A stretch of DNA of 8,005 nucleotides from Aeolococcus sp035552595 (GCA_035552595.1 DASZKZ010000078.1:1-8005); one strand, 5' to 3'. Shown: positions 1 to 7,045, counted from the stretch's first letter. Numbers and translations: made by a program. Notes: a model not told the origin generated them from the letters alone.

Positions 1-190
1 GGTCGGGGTGGATGGCGGCCCGCAGGGCGGCGGCGGCCTCCTCGAAGGGGACGGCCAGGGCGTTGACCTCACCGGACATCTGTCCGCCCTCGTCGGCGAC
101 CACCTCATCGGCGGCGGCCTCGGCGGCGTCGATGCGCTCGCGCAGGGTGTGGTGATGCTCGGGCTTGGTCTCGTCGCTCATGGCCGACAT
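1..190 (-). CDS. Unidentified protein, N-terminal fragment (cut by window edge)
   Basis: An open frame runs from an ATG at 190 to the window edge without a stop, giving about 63 residues. A second in-frame ATG at 181 is an equally good start (MSDETKPEHHHTLRERIDAA...). Neither has a visible Shine-Dalgarno sequence. The peptide opens with a short charged segment containing three consecutive His. It continues with an Ala/Glu-rich stretch that looks helical, then a more hydrophobic part (VNALAVPFEEAAAALRAAI). There is no signal peptide or membrane segment. It starts 37 nt after the stop of the upstream fusion gene on the same strand, so it could be the last visible member of that cluster. I do not recognise the family and assign no function. 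The reading frame is supported by its position, strand and third-position GC bias; the product is unknown. Confidence 0.55.
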   Translation of the reverse strand, partial: MSAMSDETKPEHHHTLRERIDAAEAAADEVVADEGGQMSGEVNALAVPFEEAAAALRAAIHPD

Positions 191-227
191 GGTACGGGGC
201 GGGCGAGGCGGGACGAGTTCACTCAGC

Positions 228-1739
228 TCAGCGCCGCGCCGCCGCGCCGCCGTCCAGGCTGTGGAGCACGTCCCCGTAGGCGTCCATGAACCGCCGGGCG
301 AGGCCGCCGGGCAGGGGAGCGGCGGTGAGCACCACCTCCAGGAAGGTGATGTTGTGGCGCCTCCGCGTCCGCGCCGGCAGGCCGGCGAGCTGCTCCAGCA
401 TCGCCGGCTCCGCCACCAGTGCAGGGATCCGGTGGTCGGCGACCGCTGCCAGCGTGGCCTCGGGGTCGAAGTGGCGCTGCAGGACGACTGTCGATGAGAG
501 CGCCGCCGCCACCCCGAGCAGGGGGGCGACCCAGGCGCGGGAGATGGGGGCCGCCAGGAGCATCGCCTCGCGGGCGCGCAGAGGCACCCGCAAGAGGATC
601 GCCACCGCGGGGTCGGCGCTATGCGTCGTCCCGCGCGACCGGGTGGGGTGCGCCCCGTCCGGCCCGGGAGCGAGGACGCTGATCCGGCCGGTGCGGTCCG
701 GCGCCGGGAGGTCGAGCGTCCGGCGCCTGCGGCGCAGCTGATCGAGCGACACCCGCCGCGTCGGCCGCTCCGTCCAGGCCAGGATCTGCCGGCTCGCCGG
801 GAGCGCGTGCTCCACGAGAGCGGAGAGATCCTGGTCGTGGACGATGGCGCTGATCTCCTGCGCGCACACCGCCCTCTCGATCCCGGTGGCGCTGGCGCCG
901 GGGTCGAGCAGCACCGCATCCGCACCCAGCTTGGCCAGCGCCACGGCTGCCTCCACGGCGCCGCCGTGGTTGCGGCAGACGATGGCGACGCGGTCGCCGG
1001 CGAGGATCCCCAACCCGGCCAGGCCGCGCGCCAGGGCGGCGGTGCGGCGGTCGACCTCCGCGAACGTCAGCTCCGCGGCGTCGTCCACCAGCGCCGTGGC
1101 GTCGGGGTGGAGCGCGGTGGCGGCCGCGTACGCCCCCGCCAGCGACCTGCCCCAGCGGTGCATCTCGAGAGCGGCGCCCAGCAAGCGGTCGGGACGCACC
1201 GGGCGGATGGCGCCGGCACCGGCCAGGGCCATGGCGGCGCGGGCGCCCTGTGTGATCAAGCCCACCGGCCCGCGCGACACCGCGCCCGTCGAGGCGCCGT
1301 CGCCACCCTCGACCCGATCGCGCACCGCCGCCAGGGTGCGGCGCACGTTGTCGCGCACCTGCCGCGCGGACACCTGGTCGGCGATCAGCCCGGGCAGGCC
1401 ACCCGGCGACTGGTAGGCGATGCGCAGGGTCAGCACGCTGACCCCCGGCTCGACCTCCCGGACGCGCCAGCGCCCACGCTGCTCGATGCCGGTGACACCG
1501 GTCCACGCCAGGTCGGCGCTGGCGCGGTACGCCACCACCTCCACCTCTCCCCCGACGTCGGTCGAGCCGACGCGCATGCGCATCGCGTAGCGCGCCCCCA
1601 CCCCGGTGGTGGCGGTGGGCCGGCACGCCTCCCAGCGGGTGACGCCGTGGATCACCGCGGCGTAGTGAGCGGGGTCGCCGATGACCTCCCAGATCTCCCC
1701 AGGGCGGCGATGGATGGTGATCTGCTCGTCGACTCGCAC
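228..1739 (-). CDS. SRPBCC domain fused to truncated, degenerate AMP-dependent acyl-CoA synthetase-like domain
   Basis: The 503-residue product starts with GTG, 3 nt after the stop of the acyltransferase gene, so translation is probably coupled; there is no clear Shine-Dalgarno. Residues 1-143 look like an SRPBCC (START/polyketide cyclase-like) hydrophobic-ligand-binding domain, with EIWEVIGDPAHYAAVI, RMRVGSTDVGGEVEVV and LAWTGVTGIEQRGRWRV. After a linker, residues 190-495 follow the N-terminal subdomain of fatty-acyl-CoA synthetases of the FadD type (LTFAEVDRRTAALARGL, GDRVAIVCRNHGG, AKLGADAVLLDPG, RVPLRAREAMLLAAP, FDPEATLAAVADHRI, LPGGLARRFMDAYGDVL). The catalytic signatures are absent. The expected SGTTGxPKG loop reads APGPDGAHPTRSRG, the FHxxG histidine segment reads ISRAWV, and the protein ends at HSLDGGAAARR where NLYGSTE is expected. 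The roughly 120-residue C-terminal lid domain is missing. Adenylation activity is therefore unlikely. The gene may encode a lipid-binding pseudoenzyme or be a decaying pseudogene; the long intact frame slightly favours a retained protein. Confidence 0.8.
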   Translation of the reverse strand: MRVDEQITIHRRPGEIWEVIGDPAHYAAVIHGVTRWEACRPTATTGVGARYAMRMRVGSTDVGGEVEVVAYRASADLAWTGVTGIEQRGRWRVREVEPGVSVLTLRIAYQSPGGLPGLIADQVSARQVRDNVRRTLAAVRDRVEGGDGASTGAVSRGPVGLITQGARAAMALAGAGAIRPVRPDRLLGAALEMHRWGRSLAGAYAAATALHPDATALVDDAAELTFAEVDRRTAALARGLAGLGILAGDRVAIVCRNHGGAVEAAVALAKLGADAVLLDPGASATGIERAVCAQEISAIVHDQDLSALVEHALPASRQILAWTERPTRRVSLDQLRRRRRTLDLPAPDRTGRISVLAPGPDGAHPTRSRGTTHSADPAVAILLRVPLRAREAMLLAAPISRAWVAPLLGVAAALSSTVVLQRHFDPEATLAAVADHRIPALVAEPAMLEQLAGLPARTRRRHNITFLEVVLTAAPLPGGLARRFMDAYGDVLHSLDGGAAARR

Positions 1740-1742
1740 GGT

Positions 1743-2672
1743 TCAGCCCAGCAGCGGAAGCCGCCGCTCGGATGCCAGCCTGGTCAGCGATCGCTGCATG
1801 CGCCCGAGGACGTCGTCATAGACCGCGTCGATGTCGGGCTTGGAGCCGTACTCCTCGCGGAGGTGGATCTGGGGGAGCACCTCGCTGGTGATCTTGGCGG
1901 GCAGCGGGAGGTGGGTGAGCATGTCGCCGATGTTGAGCCCCCAGGGCAGCGCCAGCGAGATGGGCAGCACCTTGAGGCGGAACATCCTGTCGAGGCGGAG
2001 CAGGCGGGCCAGGCCCTCGCCTCTGCTCAGGAAGAGCGCCGTCTCCTGGCCACCGATCGACACCACCGGAACGATGGGGACGTCGTTGCGCAGCGCCAGG
2101 CGGATGAAGCCGTTGCGGCCGTTGAAGTCGACCTTGGCCGATTCCCATGAGGGGCGGTGGGTCTCGTAGTCGCCACCGGGATACACCAGCACCGCCGCTC
2201 CGGCGTCGAGCGCCTTCTCAGCGTTCTCGTGTCCCGCGGGCACGGTGCCGAACTTGCGCAGGTTGGGGATCCAGGGCAGGAACGGCCCCAGCAGGAGCAC
2301 CAGGTTGTGGGCGAGCTGGTAGAAGGGCCGCTCCACCCCGAAGTGGGTCTCGAACGCCAGGGTGAAGGCGAAGGTGTCGACGATCATGTTGCCGCCGGAG
2401 TGGTTGCCCACCAGCAGCACAGGACCGTCCTCGGGGATGTTCTCCATGCCGCGCACCTCGGCACGGAGGTACACGCTGGAGAGCATCCAGAGCAGCGGCA
2501 GGTGGTCGCGGATGTAGTCGGGGTCGCGCTCGTCGAGGTCGGCCTTGGGGAGGCGGCGCCGCATCTCCAGGGAGGCGGAGTTGGCCAGAGCCTCGAGCAG
2601 CCCCGGTGTGGTGTGGTTCGCGCGTCGTGCAGCCACGCGTCGATACTGCCTCAGCGGTCCCGTTCGTCGCAA
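1743..2672 (-). CDS. Lysophospholipid acyltransferase family protein (PlsC/LPLAT-like)
   Basis: The predicted 309-residue protein resembles a 1-acyl-glycerol-phosphate or diacylglycerol-type acyltransferase group common in mycobacteria and other high-GC bacteria. Such enzymes move an acyl chain from a thioester donor to a glycerol-based or related acceptor at the membrane. The visible motifs are block I GNHSGGNMIVD (residues 89-99, His91), block II around FYQLAHNLVLLLGPFLPWIPNLRKFG (117-142), block III VLVYPGGDYE (161-170, in place of FPEG) and block IV VPIVPVVSIGGQET (198-211). The C-terminal stretch LPLPAKITSEVLPQI is also typical. His91 is not followed by Asp at the usual +5; the nearest Asp is Asp99. 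The 5' end is uncertain. The TTG at 2672 directly follows an in-frame TGA and lacks a Shine-Dalgarno; GTG at 2636 or ATG at 2564 are alternatives, and recognisable conservation starts near residue 41. It lies 30 nt after the peptidase gene and 3 nt before the SRPBCC/ligase-like gene, suggesting co-transcription. The acyl acceptor is not deducible. Confidence 0.85.
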   Translation of the reverse strand: MRRTGPLRQYRRVAARRANHTTPGLLEALANSASLEMRRRLPKADLDERDPDYIRDHLPLLWMLSSVYLRAEVRGMENIPEDGPVLLVGNHSGGNMIVDTFAFTLAFETHFGVERPFYQLAHNLVLLLGPFLPWIPNLRKFGTVPAGHENAEKALDAGAAVLVYPGGDYETHRPSWESAKVDFNGRNGFIRLALRNDVPIVPVVSIGGQETALFLSRGEGLARLLRLDRMFRLKVLPISLALPWGLNIGDMLTHLPLPAKITSEVLPQIHLREEYGSKPDIDAVYDDVLGRMQRSLTRLASERRLPLLG

Positions 2673-2675
2673 TCA

Positions 2676-2696
2676 GCGCGACCGTCATGGCCGCGC
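2676..2696 (-). other. RNA hairpin between peptidase and acyltransferase genes
   Basis: In the minus-strand transcript, arms GCGCGGCC and GGUCGCGC can pair over 8 bp, counting one G-U, around a 5-nt AUGAC loop. It fills most of the 30-nt gap and ends just before the annotated TTG start. No U-tract follows, so it is at best a weak intrinsic terminator. It could also be an attenuating or transcript-end-stabilising stem, or a chance structure in GC-rich DNA. Confidence 0.35.
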
Positions 2697-2702
2697 CAAG
2701 GA

Positions 2703-5700
2703 TCACCCTCCCAGGTAGCTGAACTGCTGGAGCTGGTTGTCGAGTGGGGCGTACGTCCACGCCGTGCCGGTGCTGGGGTCGAGCTGGATGCCGCGCTCTG
2801 CCTCGGGCAGGATCGATCCGCTGCCCAGCGCGGTGAACACGAAGTTGTAGTGCTCGGCCATCGAGATCAGCGCGCCGGTCTTGAGATCGAACACGCCGAC
2901 CGCGCTCATGCCGTCGTTGTTGACCAGGTAGTCGCTGCCACCCAGGAAGCCGACCACCAGCACCTGGTGCGCGCTGTCCACCACCGGCCAGATCGGCGAC
3001 CGTCCCGGCAGCGTGGACAGCGCGCCACCCTGACCGGTGGCCTCGTCGACCGGCAGGATGCGAGCGCTGGGCAGCATCGGGTACGAGTAGAGCGGGCCGA
3101 CCGTGACGTGGGCGGTGCCCGCCTGGTCCGAGGCGACGCCGGTGCCGCAGCGGTTGAGGGCGGTGGTGGGGCTGACGGTCTGAGTGTCGAGGTTGGCGGT
3201 GGCGAAGCTGGTGTTGCGGAGGATGCAGAGGTCACCGCTGTACGCGCCCACCAGGTCGACGACGCCGGTCGAGCGGTTGATGTCCATCATGTCGAAGAGC
3301 CGGTGCCGGGGGGTGCTGGCGGTGTCGAGTGGCACCGTGCCGCCCGCCGTTCCCGCGGTGACATCGAACGCGGTGAGGACGTCGCCGCCGTCGGTGGTGC
3401 GCCAGCCCAGGATGGCGGCGCGGTGACGGGTCTCGTCGACCCGGCCGGCGATGAGCTGACCCTGGGTGGCGGCGTCGACCGGCACGGTGGCCAGCTGCTG
3501 GCCGCTGCTGTCGTCGTACGTCTGGATGGATTGGGCGGTGCCGGTCCAGGACTCCTGCGCTGCGACGGTGCGGTGCAGGCTGGAATCGGTGCCGAACACG
3601 GTGTAGACGCTGGCGCCCGACGGGTCGTCGGCCAAGCGCGTGCCGTACGTGGTGGTGGCCGGCGAGTACGCGTAGACGCTGCTGTCGGTGGGATTGCCCG
3701 AGGAGTCGAAGCTGGTCACCGAGACGCTCGCCTCGCTGCCCGAGCTGACGCTGAAGTCGCCGACGCTGCCACCGCCCGGCGCCACTCCGTCGTCGATCTC
3801 CAGCGTGGAGACCGGCGATGCCTCACCGAGCGGATGGCCGCCGCTGTCGGTGGCGGTGATGCGGGCCGTGTAGAGGAGCGAGGTGGGCACGCCCAGGGCC
3901 ACCGGGTCGAGGGTGGCGCTCCCGCTGACGCCGGGCAGGGGGAGGTCGAGCGTCGACGCCGAGTCGACGCCGTTGTCGTCACGCTGGCTGCCGTTCTGGT
4001 TGGTGAAGGTGTTGAGCAGGCTGTAGATGGTCGGGCCCGGTGCGGAGATCTCCAGGTTGGCGCCCGCCGCGCCCGGCACTGTGCGCGCATCCCAGCGAAC
4101 GGTCACAGCGGAATGGCCACGGGAGACCGTCAGCAGGTGGGTCGGCGCACCGCCGGGCGACGCCAGGGTGGGGGCGGCCGGCCGGCCCGCGGTTGCTCCG
4201 ACCACCCGGAAGGACGCGAAGGCGCCCGCGAACCGGGCCAGGCTGTCCTGCTCCACCCCCACCCCGTACACACCGCCGCCGGCGGCGAAGACGGAGGCGG
4301 GGACCGTGACCACGCCGGACGTCGCCGGCACTGGCGCCGACCAGGCGACGCGGAAGAGCGGCGCGGCGAACGGGCTCCAGTGATCGATCGACGAGACGAT
4401 CAGCAGGGGCTGGCGCACCTTGCTCACCCCGGTGAGGTCGTAGGCGACGTTCACCGACGAGCCGGCCGCGACGGTGGGCGCGACCACCGGTGCCGGCGCC
4501 ATCACGTGGGTGCCGTCGCTGGGGCTGAAGGTGAGCGGCTCCGACGCCGAGGCGATCACGTGGTCCGGTCCGCGCAGCACCTCGAGCGTGATGGGCACCG
4601 ACCGCGGCGTGGTGGAGACGACCGGCTGGCCGCTCAGTGTCAGCAGCTGCGTGGGGGTGAGCCGGAACACCGGCGTCGAGGATTGCCGGGCCACGGCACC
4701 GCCGACCAGCAGCGCATAGGTGACCGGGCCGGCGAGAGGCAGCCCGGTGACATCGGCGGCGATGGTGACCGGGCCCACCAGGTTCTCCCCCGTGTTGTTG
4801 CCAGAGATGTCCTTTGGTCCCTGGAGGTCGATGGCGGTGGGATCGGTGGCCTCGACGAACTGGGCGCCGGCGTTGCCGAGCGTCTGGCGATGCGCCACGG
4901 AGAGGCGCACGATCGCCGGCGTGCGCGGGTAGTCTCCGCCGTCGAGGGACAGCACCGCGTCCACCGCCGCGGAGACGTCGATCTGCGGCCCCACCGCGAA
5001 GGTGCCGTCGATCTGCGGCTGAGTCGGCACCACACGGCCGGTGCGCTGCAGCAGCGCGCGCACCGCGTCGGGGGTCATGGGATGGCCGGTGAGCCGCGCC
5101 GCCTGGAGCACATCGGCCACCGCGGCCGCCGTCATCGGGGCCGACGCGGACGTGCCTCCGCTGAGGACCGTCACGGCGTCGTGAGGTGTGCACGCGTTGA
5201 AATGCAGGCATCGGTGGTTGAGCGCGGGGATGTTGTCGCTCGGCGCCGACACGTCGATGCGGGTGCCGAAGCCCGAGGCGAAGCTGGTGGCGCCATCGAG
5301 ACGGGTCTCGCTGAAGGTGCCGTTCTCGGCCAGGGCGCCGCCGTTCTGCGGCGGCACCGCGACGGTGTCGTCGAGCGTCGTCCCCCCGACCGCGATGGCC
5401 CCGGAATCGGGCACCACGCTGGGGATGGTCGAGTGCCCGTCGTCGCTGACGGTGGTCGGCTGCTGGCCCGCGGACGGCACGTTGGTCGGAGCGCTGCCCC
5501 CGTCAGGGCCAACCGCCGCCGGCGTGTACATGCGGGTGCCGTCGTTGGCCGCGATGGTGACGCTGATGCCGTCGGCCTGGACGATGCCGGCGATGATGCT
5601 GCGCATCAGCGGGTCGTCCTCCAGGTAGCGGCCCGGAAAGCCGACCGTGTCCTCACCGAATCCCAGGCTGGCGCTGATCACCTGGGGATGGTTGGGCTGT

Positions 5701-6998
5701 TCGGCCGCGGCCACGAACGCCGCCTCGATGTTGGCGATGGTGGGCTGCTCCGGCACCACCAGGCGGTACCGCGCTCCGGGGGCGATGCCGAGCAGGTCGC
5801 TGACGCCGCTGCCCACCTCGCCGGCGCGCTGCGCGTCGTGCGGCAGGGGCGCCATCACCGAGAAGTCGAGGAGGACCTCACCGAGGGCGGGATCCACCTT
5901 CTCGACGGTGCCGAGAGGATTGAGGCTGGCGTCCTGGCTCGCGGTGTACGTGGGGATCAGCGGCAGCGACGGATAGTCGAGGTAGCGCTGGCCGTTGATC
6001 ACCACAGTCGTCGGGCCGAAGGTGCGCACGTAGGAGTCGCCGGCGTCGGCCATGGCCTGGTCGGTGAGGTCGCCGAGCGAGACGTTGGTGATGATCTCGC
6101 CCGTTCCCGGCAGCTGGCCGAAGCGCTGCCCGAGGCTGGCGAAGGCGCCGGAGACGTCGGTGCCACTGGCGTTGAGGTAGGACTGCAGCGAGCTCTGCAG
6201 GCCGTAGTTGCTGGGCAGCGCCGCGCCCGTCGTGGTCGGCGAGGCGGCCTGGGTGGCGGGCTGCATGGCCGCGGCGGGGGGGACGGCCCCGGCGGAGAGC
6301 ACGCGGGGGTTGGGGCTGGTGAAGCTGCTCACCGTCCAGTCCGGCTCCGCGTAGGCGATCCCTGGGGTGTTTCGCAGCGTGGCGGCCGCGGACAAGGCGG
6401 TGGCGCCCGCCAGGTGGGCGACGTACGTCCGGGTCAGGTCGGGCGTGGAGGCGCCGAGGCGGCTGCGCGCCCCCTGGTTGAGGGCCTCGACCCGCGCCGG
6501 CGACACCCCCGTGAAGAAGGGTCGCAGCGACGTCGCGCCGACGCGGTGGAGCGCCTGGGTGAGCGCCGGGTCGCTGGTCTGCGGCTGCTGCACAGCGGGG
6601 GACGCGCTGCCGGCCCGAGCGCCTGTGGCCGTCGCCGATGTGAAGGCGACGACGACGTCGTTGCCGGCGGTGGCTGCGCGGCTCGGCACGGAGAGCTGCT
6701 GGGTGAGGTCCGCCGTGCTCGGTCCCGCGGTGTCGCCGAGCGTGGACCTGCCGGAGGGGACGGTCACGGTGAAGGGATGGCGGTGGCCCTGGGGGTCGGT
6801 GCGCCAGCCGATCCCATCGGCCCCGATGGTCACCTGGGAGCCGTCGTAGAGGGTGAAGTTCCGGTTGCCGGCGGGGGCGGTGCCCTGCACCGACGAGTCG
6901 TCCGGCGGCGCGGCTGCGAGCCCCTCGGGCGCTGTCCAGAGACCGGTCGTCATGGCCAGCGCTGCAGCCGTCAGGGCGAGTCCACGCCGTGCGCCCAT
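2703..6998 (-). CDS. Secreted multidomain serine peptidase, S8/S53 superfamily (sedolisin-like catalytic residues)
   Basis: The start is ATG at 6998, preceded by AGGAGG at good spacing; the frame also extends upstream to a GTG at 7034 that lacks such a site. The product is 1431 residues. Residues 1-30 form a Sec signal peptide (MGARRGLALTAAALAMTTG..., Ala-rich cleavage region). Residues about 143-221 resemble an I9-type propeptide ending in YAEPDWTV. The catalytic domain spans roughly 295-690. GEVLLDFSVMAPLP gives a Glu374/Asp378 pair spaced as in kumamolisin-type S53 enzymes, followed by GIAPGARYRLVV, VISASLGFGED, AANDG (Asp486), AVGGTTL and GGTSASAP (Ser617). No subtilisin HGTH motif was found. 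IDVSAPSDNI and GPQIDVSAAVDAVL are more S8-like, and the S53 C-terminal calcium-site motif is not apparent. Cys597 and Cys603 may form a disulfide loop before the catalytic Ser. Residues 690-1080 look like Ig/FnIII beta-sandwiches, and about 1100-1431 look like propeller repeats. It is probably an exported peptidase, possibly acid-active; substrate unknown. Confidence 0.87.
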   Translation of the reverse strand: MGARRGLALTAAALAMTTGLWTAPEGLAAAPPDDSSVQGTAPAGNRNFTLYDGSQVTIGADGIGWRTDPQGHRHPFTVTVPSGRSTLGDTAGPSTADLTQQLSVPSRAATAGNDVVVAFTSATATGARAGSASPAVQQPQTSDPALTQALHRVGATSLRPFFTGVSPARVEALNQGARSRLGASTPDLTRTYVAHLAGATALSAAATLRNTPGIAYAEPDWTVSSFTSPNPRVLSAGAVPPAAAMQPATQAASPTTTGAALPSNYGLQSSLQSYLNASGTDVSGAFASLGQRFGQLPGTGEIITNVSLGDLTDQAMADAGDSYVRTFGPTTVVINGQRYLDYPSLPLIPTYTASQDASLNPLGTVEKVDPALGEVLLDFSVMAPLPHDAQRAGEVGSGVSDLLGIAPGARYRLVVPEQPTIANIEAAFVAAAEQPNHPQVISASLGFGEDTVGFPGRYLEDDPLMRSIIAGIVQADGISVTIAANDGTRMYTPAAVGPDGGSAPTNVPSAGQQPTTVSDDGHSTIPSVVPDSGAIAVGGTTLDDTVAVPPQNGGALAENGTFSETRLDGATSFASGFGTRIDVSAPSDNIPALNHRCLHFNACTPHDAVTVLSGGTSASAPMTAAAVADVLQAARLTGHPMTPDAVRALLQRTGRVVPTQPQIDGTFAVGPQIDVSAAVDAVLSLDGGDYPRTPAIVRLSVAHRQTLGNAGAQFVEATDPTAIDLQGPKDISGNNTGENLVGPVTIAADVTGLPLAGPVTYALLVGGAVARQSSTPVFRLTPTQLLTLSGQPVVSTTPRSVPITLEVLRGPDHVIASASEPLTFSPSDGTHVMAPAPVVAPTVAAGSSVNVAYDLTGVSKVRQPLLIVSSIDHWSPFAAPLFRVAWSAPVPATSGVVTVPASVFAAGGGVYGVGVEQDSLARFAGAFASFRVVGATAGRPAAPTLASPGGAPTHLLTVSRGHSAVTVRWDARTVPGAAGANLEISAPGPTIYSLLNTFTNQNGSQRDDNGVDSASTLDLPLPGVSGSATLDPVALGVPTSLLYTARITATDSGGHPLGEASPVSTLEIDDGVAPGGGSVGDFSVSSGSEASVSVTSFDSSGNPTDSSVYAYSPATTTYGTRLADDPSGASVYTVFGTDSSLHRTVAAQESWTGTAQSIQTYDDSSGQQLATVPVDAATQGQLIAGRVDETRHRAAILGWRTTDGGDVLTAFDVTAGTAGGTVPLDTASTPRHRLFDMMDINRSTGVVDLVGAYSGDLCILRNTSFATANLDTQTVSPTTALNRCGTGVASDQAGTAHVTVGPLYSYPMLPSARILPVDEATGQGGALSTLPGRSPIWPVVDSAHQVLVVGFLGGSDYLVNNDGMSAVGVFDLKTGALISMAEHYNFVFTALGSGSILPEAERGIQLDPSTGTAWTYAPLDNQLQQFSYLGG

Positions 6999-7005
6999 TC
7001 GCGAT

Positions 7006-7013
7006 TCCCTCCT
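7006..7013 (-). promoter_or_regulatory. Shine-Dalgarno that fixes the peptidase start
   Basis: The minus strand reads AGGAGGGA here. The AGGAGG core is followed by 9 nt and then ATG at 6998. It would lie inside the coding region if translation began at the upstream GTG (7034), so it argues for the ATG. The signal peptide then begins immediately with MGARRG, as expected for an exported protein. Confidence 0.85.
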
Positions 7014-7028
7014 GATTCCTGCCCATGC

Positions 7029-7045
7029 CACCACTGAGCGTGGTG
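7029..7045 (-). promoter_or_regulatory. Inverted repeat over the transcription start, candidate operator
   Basis: Perfect 6-bp arms CACCAC and GTGGTG are separated by 5 nt (GCTCA on the minus strand). The repeat begins immediately after the -10 box, so it covers the predicted transcription start and first bases of the leader. A protein bound here would block initiation. The neighbouring TrmB-type regulator is the obvious candidate, and the N5-spaced two-arm layout recalls operators reported for archaeal TrmB-like proteins; this link is inference. In RNA the same repeat could form a small 5' hairpin. Confidence 0.5.

Noticed and set aside
215..224. Short palindrome GAGTTCACTC in the gap before the partial gene
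   Set aside because: Only 4-bp arms and no associated promoter or U-tract; easily chance.
621..2150. A 509-codon plus-strand frame antisense to the fusion and acyltransferase genes
   Set aside because: It spans two real minus-strand genes and their boundary, with low-complexity Arg/Gly/His-rich translation; a shadow.
3979..5211. A 410-codon minus-strand frame inside the peptidase gene in another phase
   Set aside because: Its composition is dominated by Arg, Gly, Ala and Pro and it has no motif; the overlapping peptidase frame contains the conserved residues.
2157..7037. A 1626-codon open frame on the plus strand, antisense to the peptidase gene
   Set aside because: Its translation is rich in Arg, Gly, His, Asp and Val, with no hydrophobic core pattern, signal peptide or known motif. 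The opposite strand encodes clear domains with a promoter and Shine-Dalgarno. Long antisense frames are expected in very GC-rich genes.
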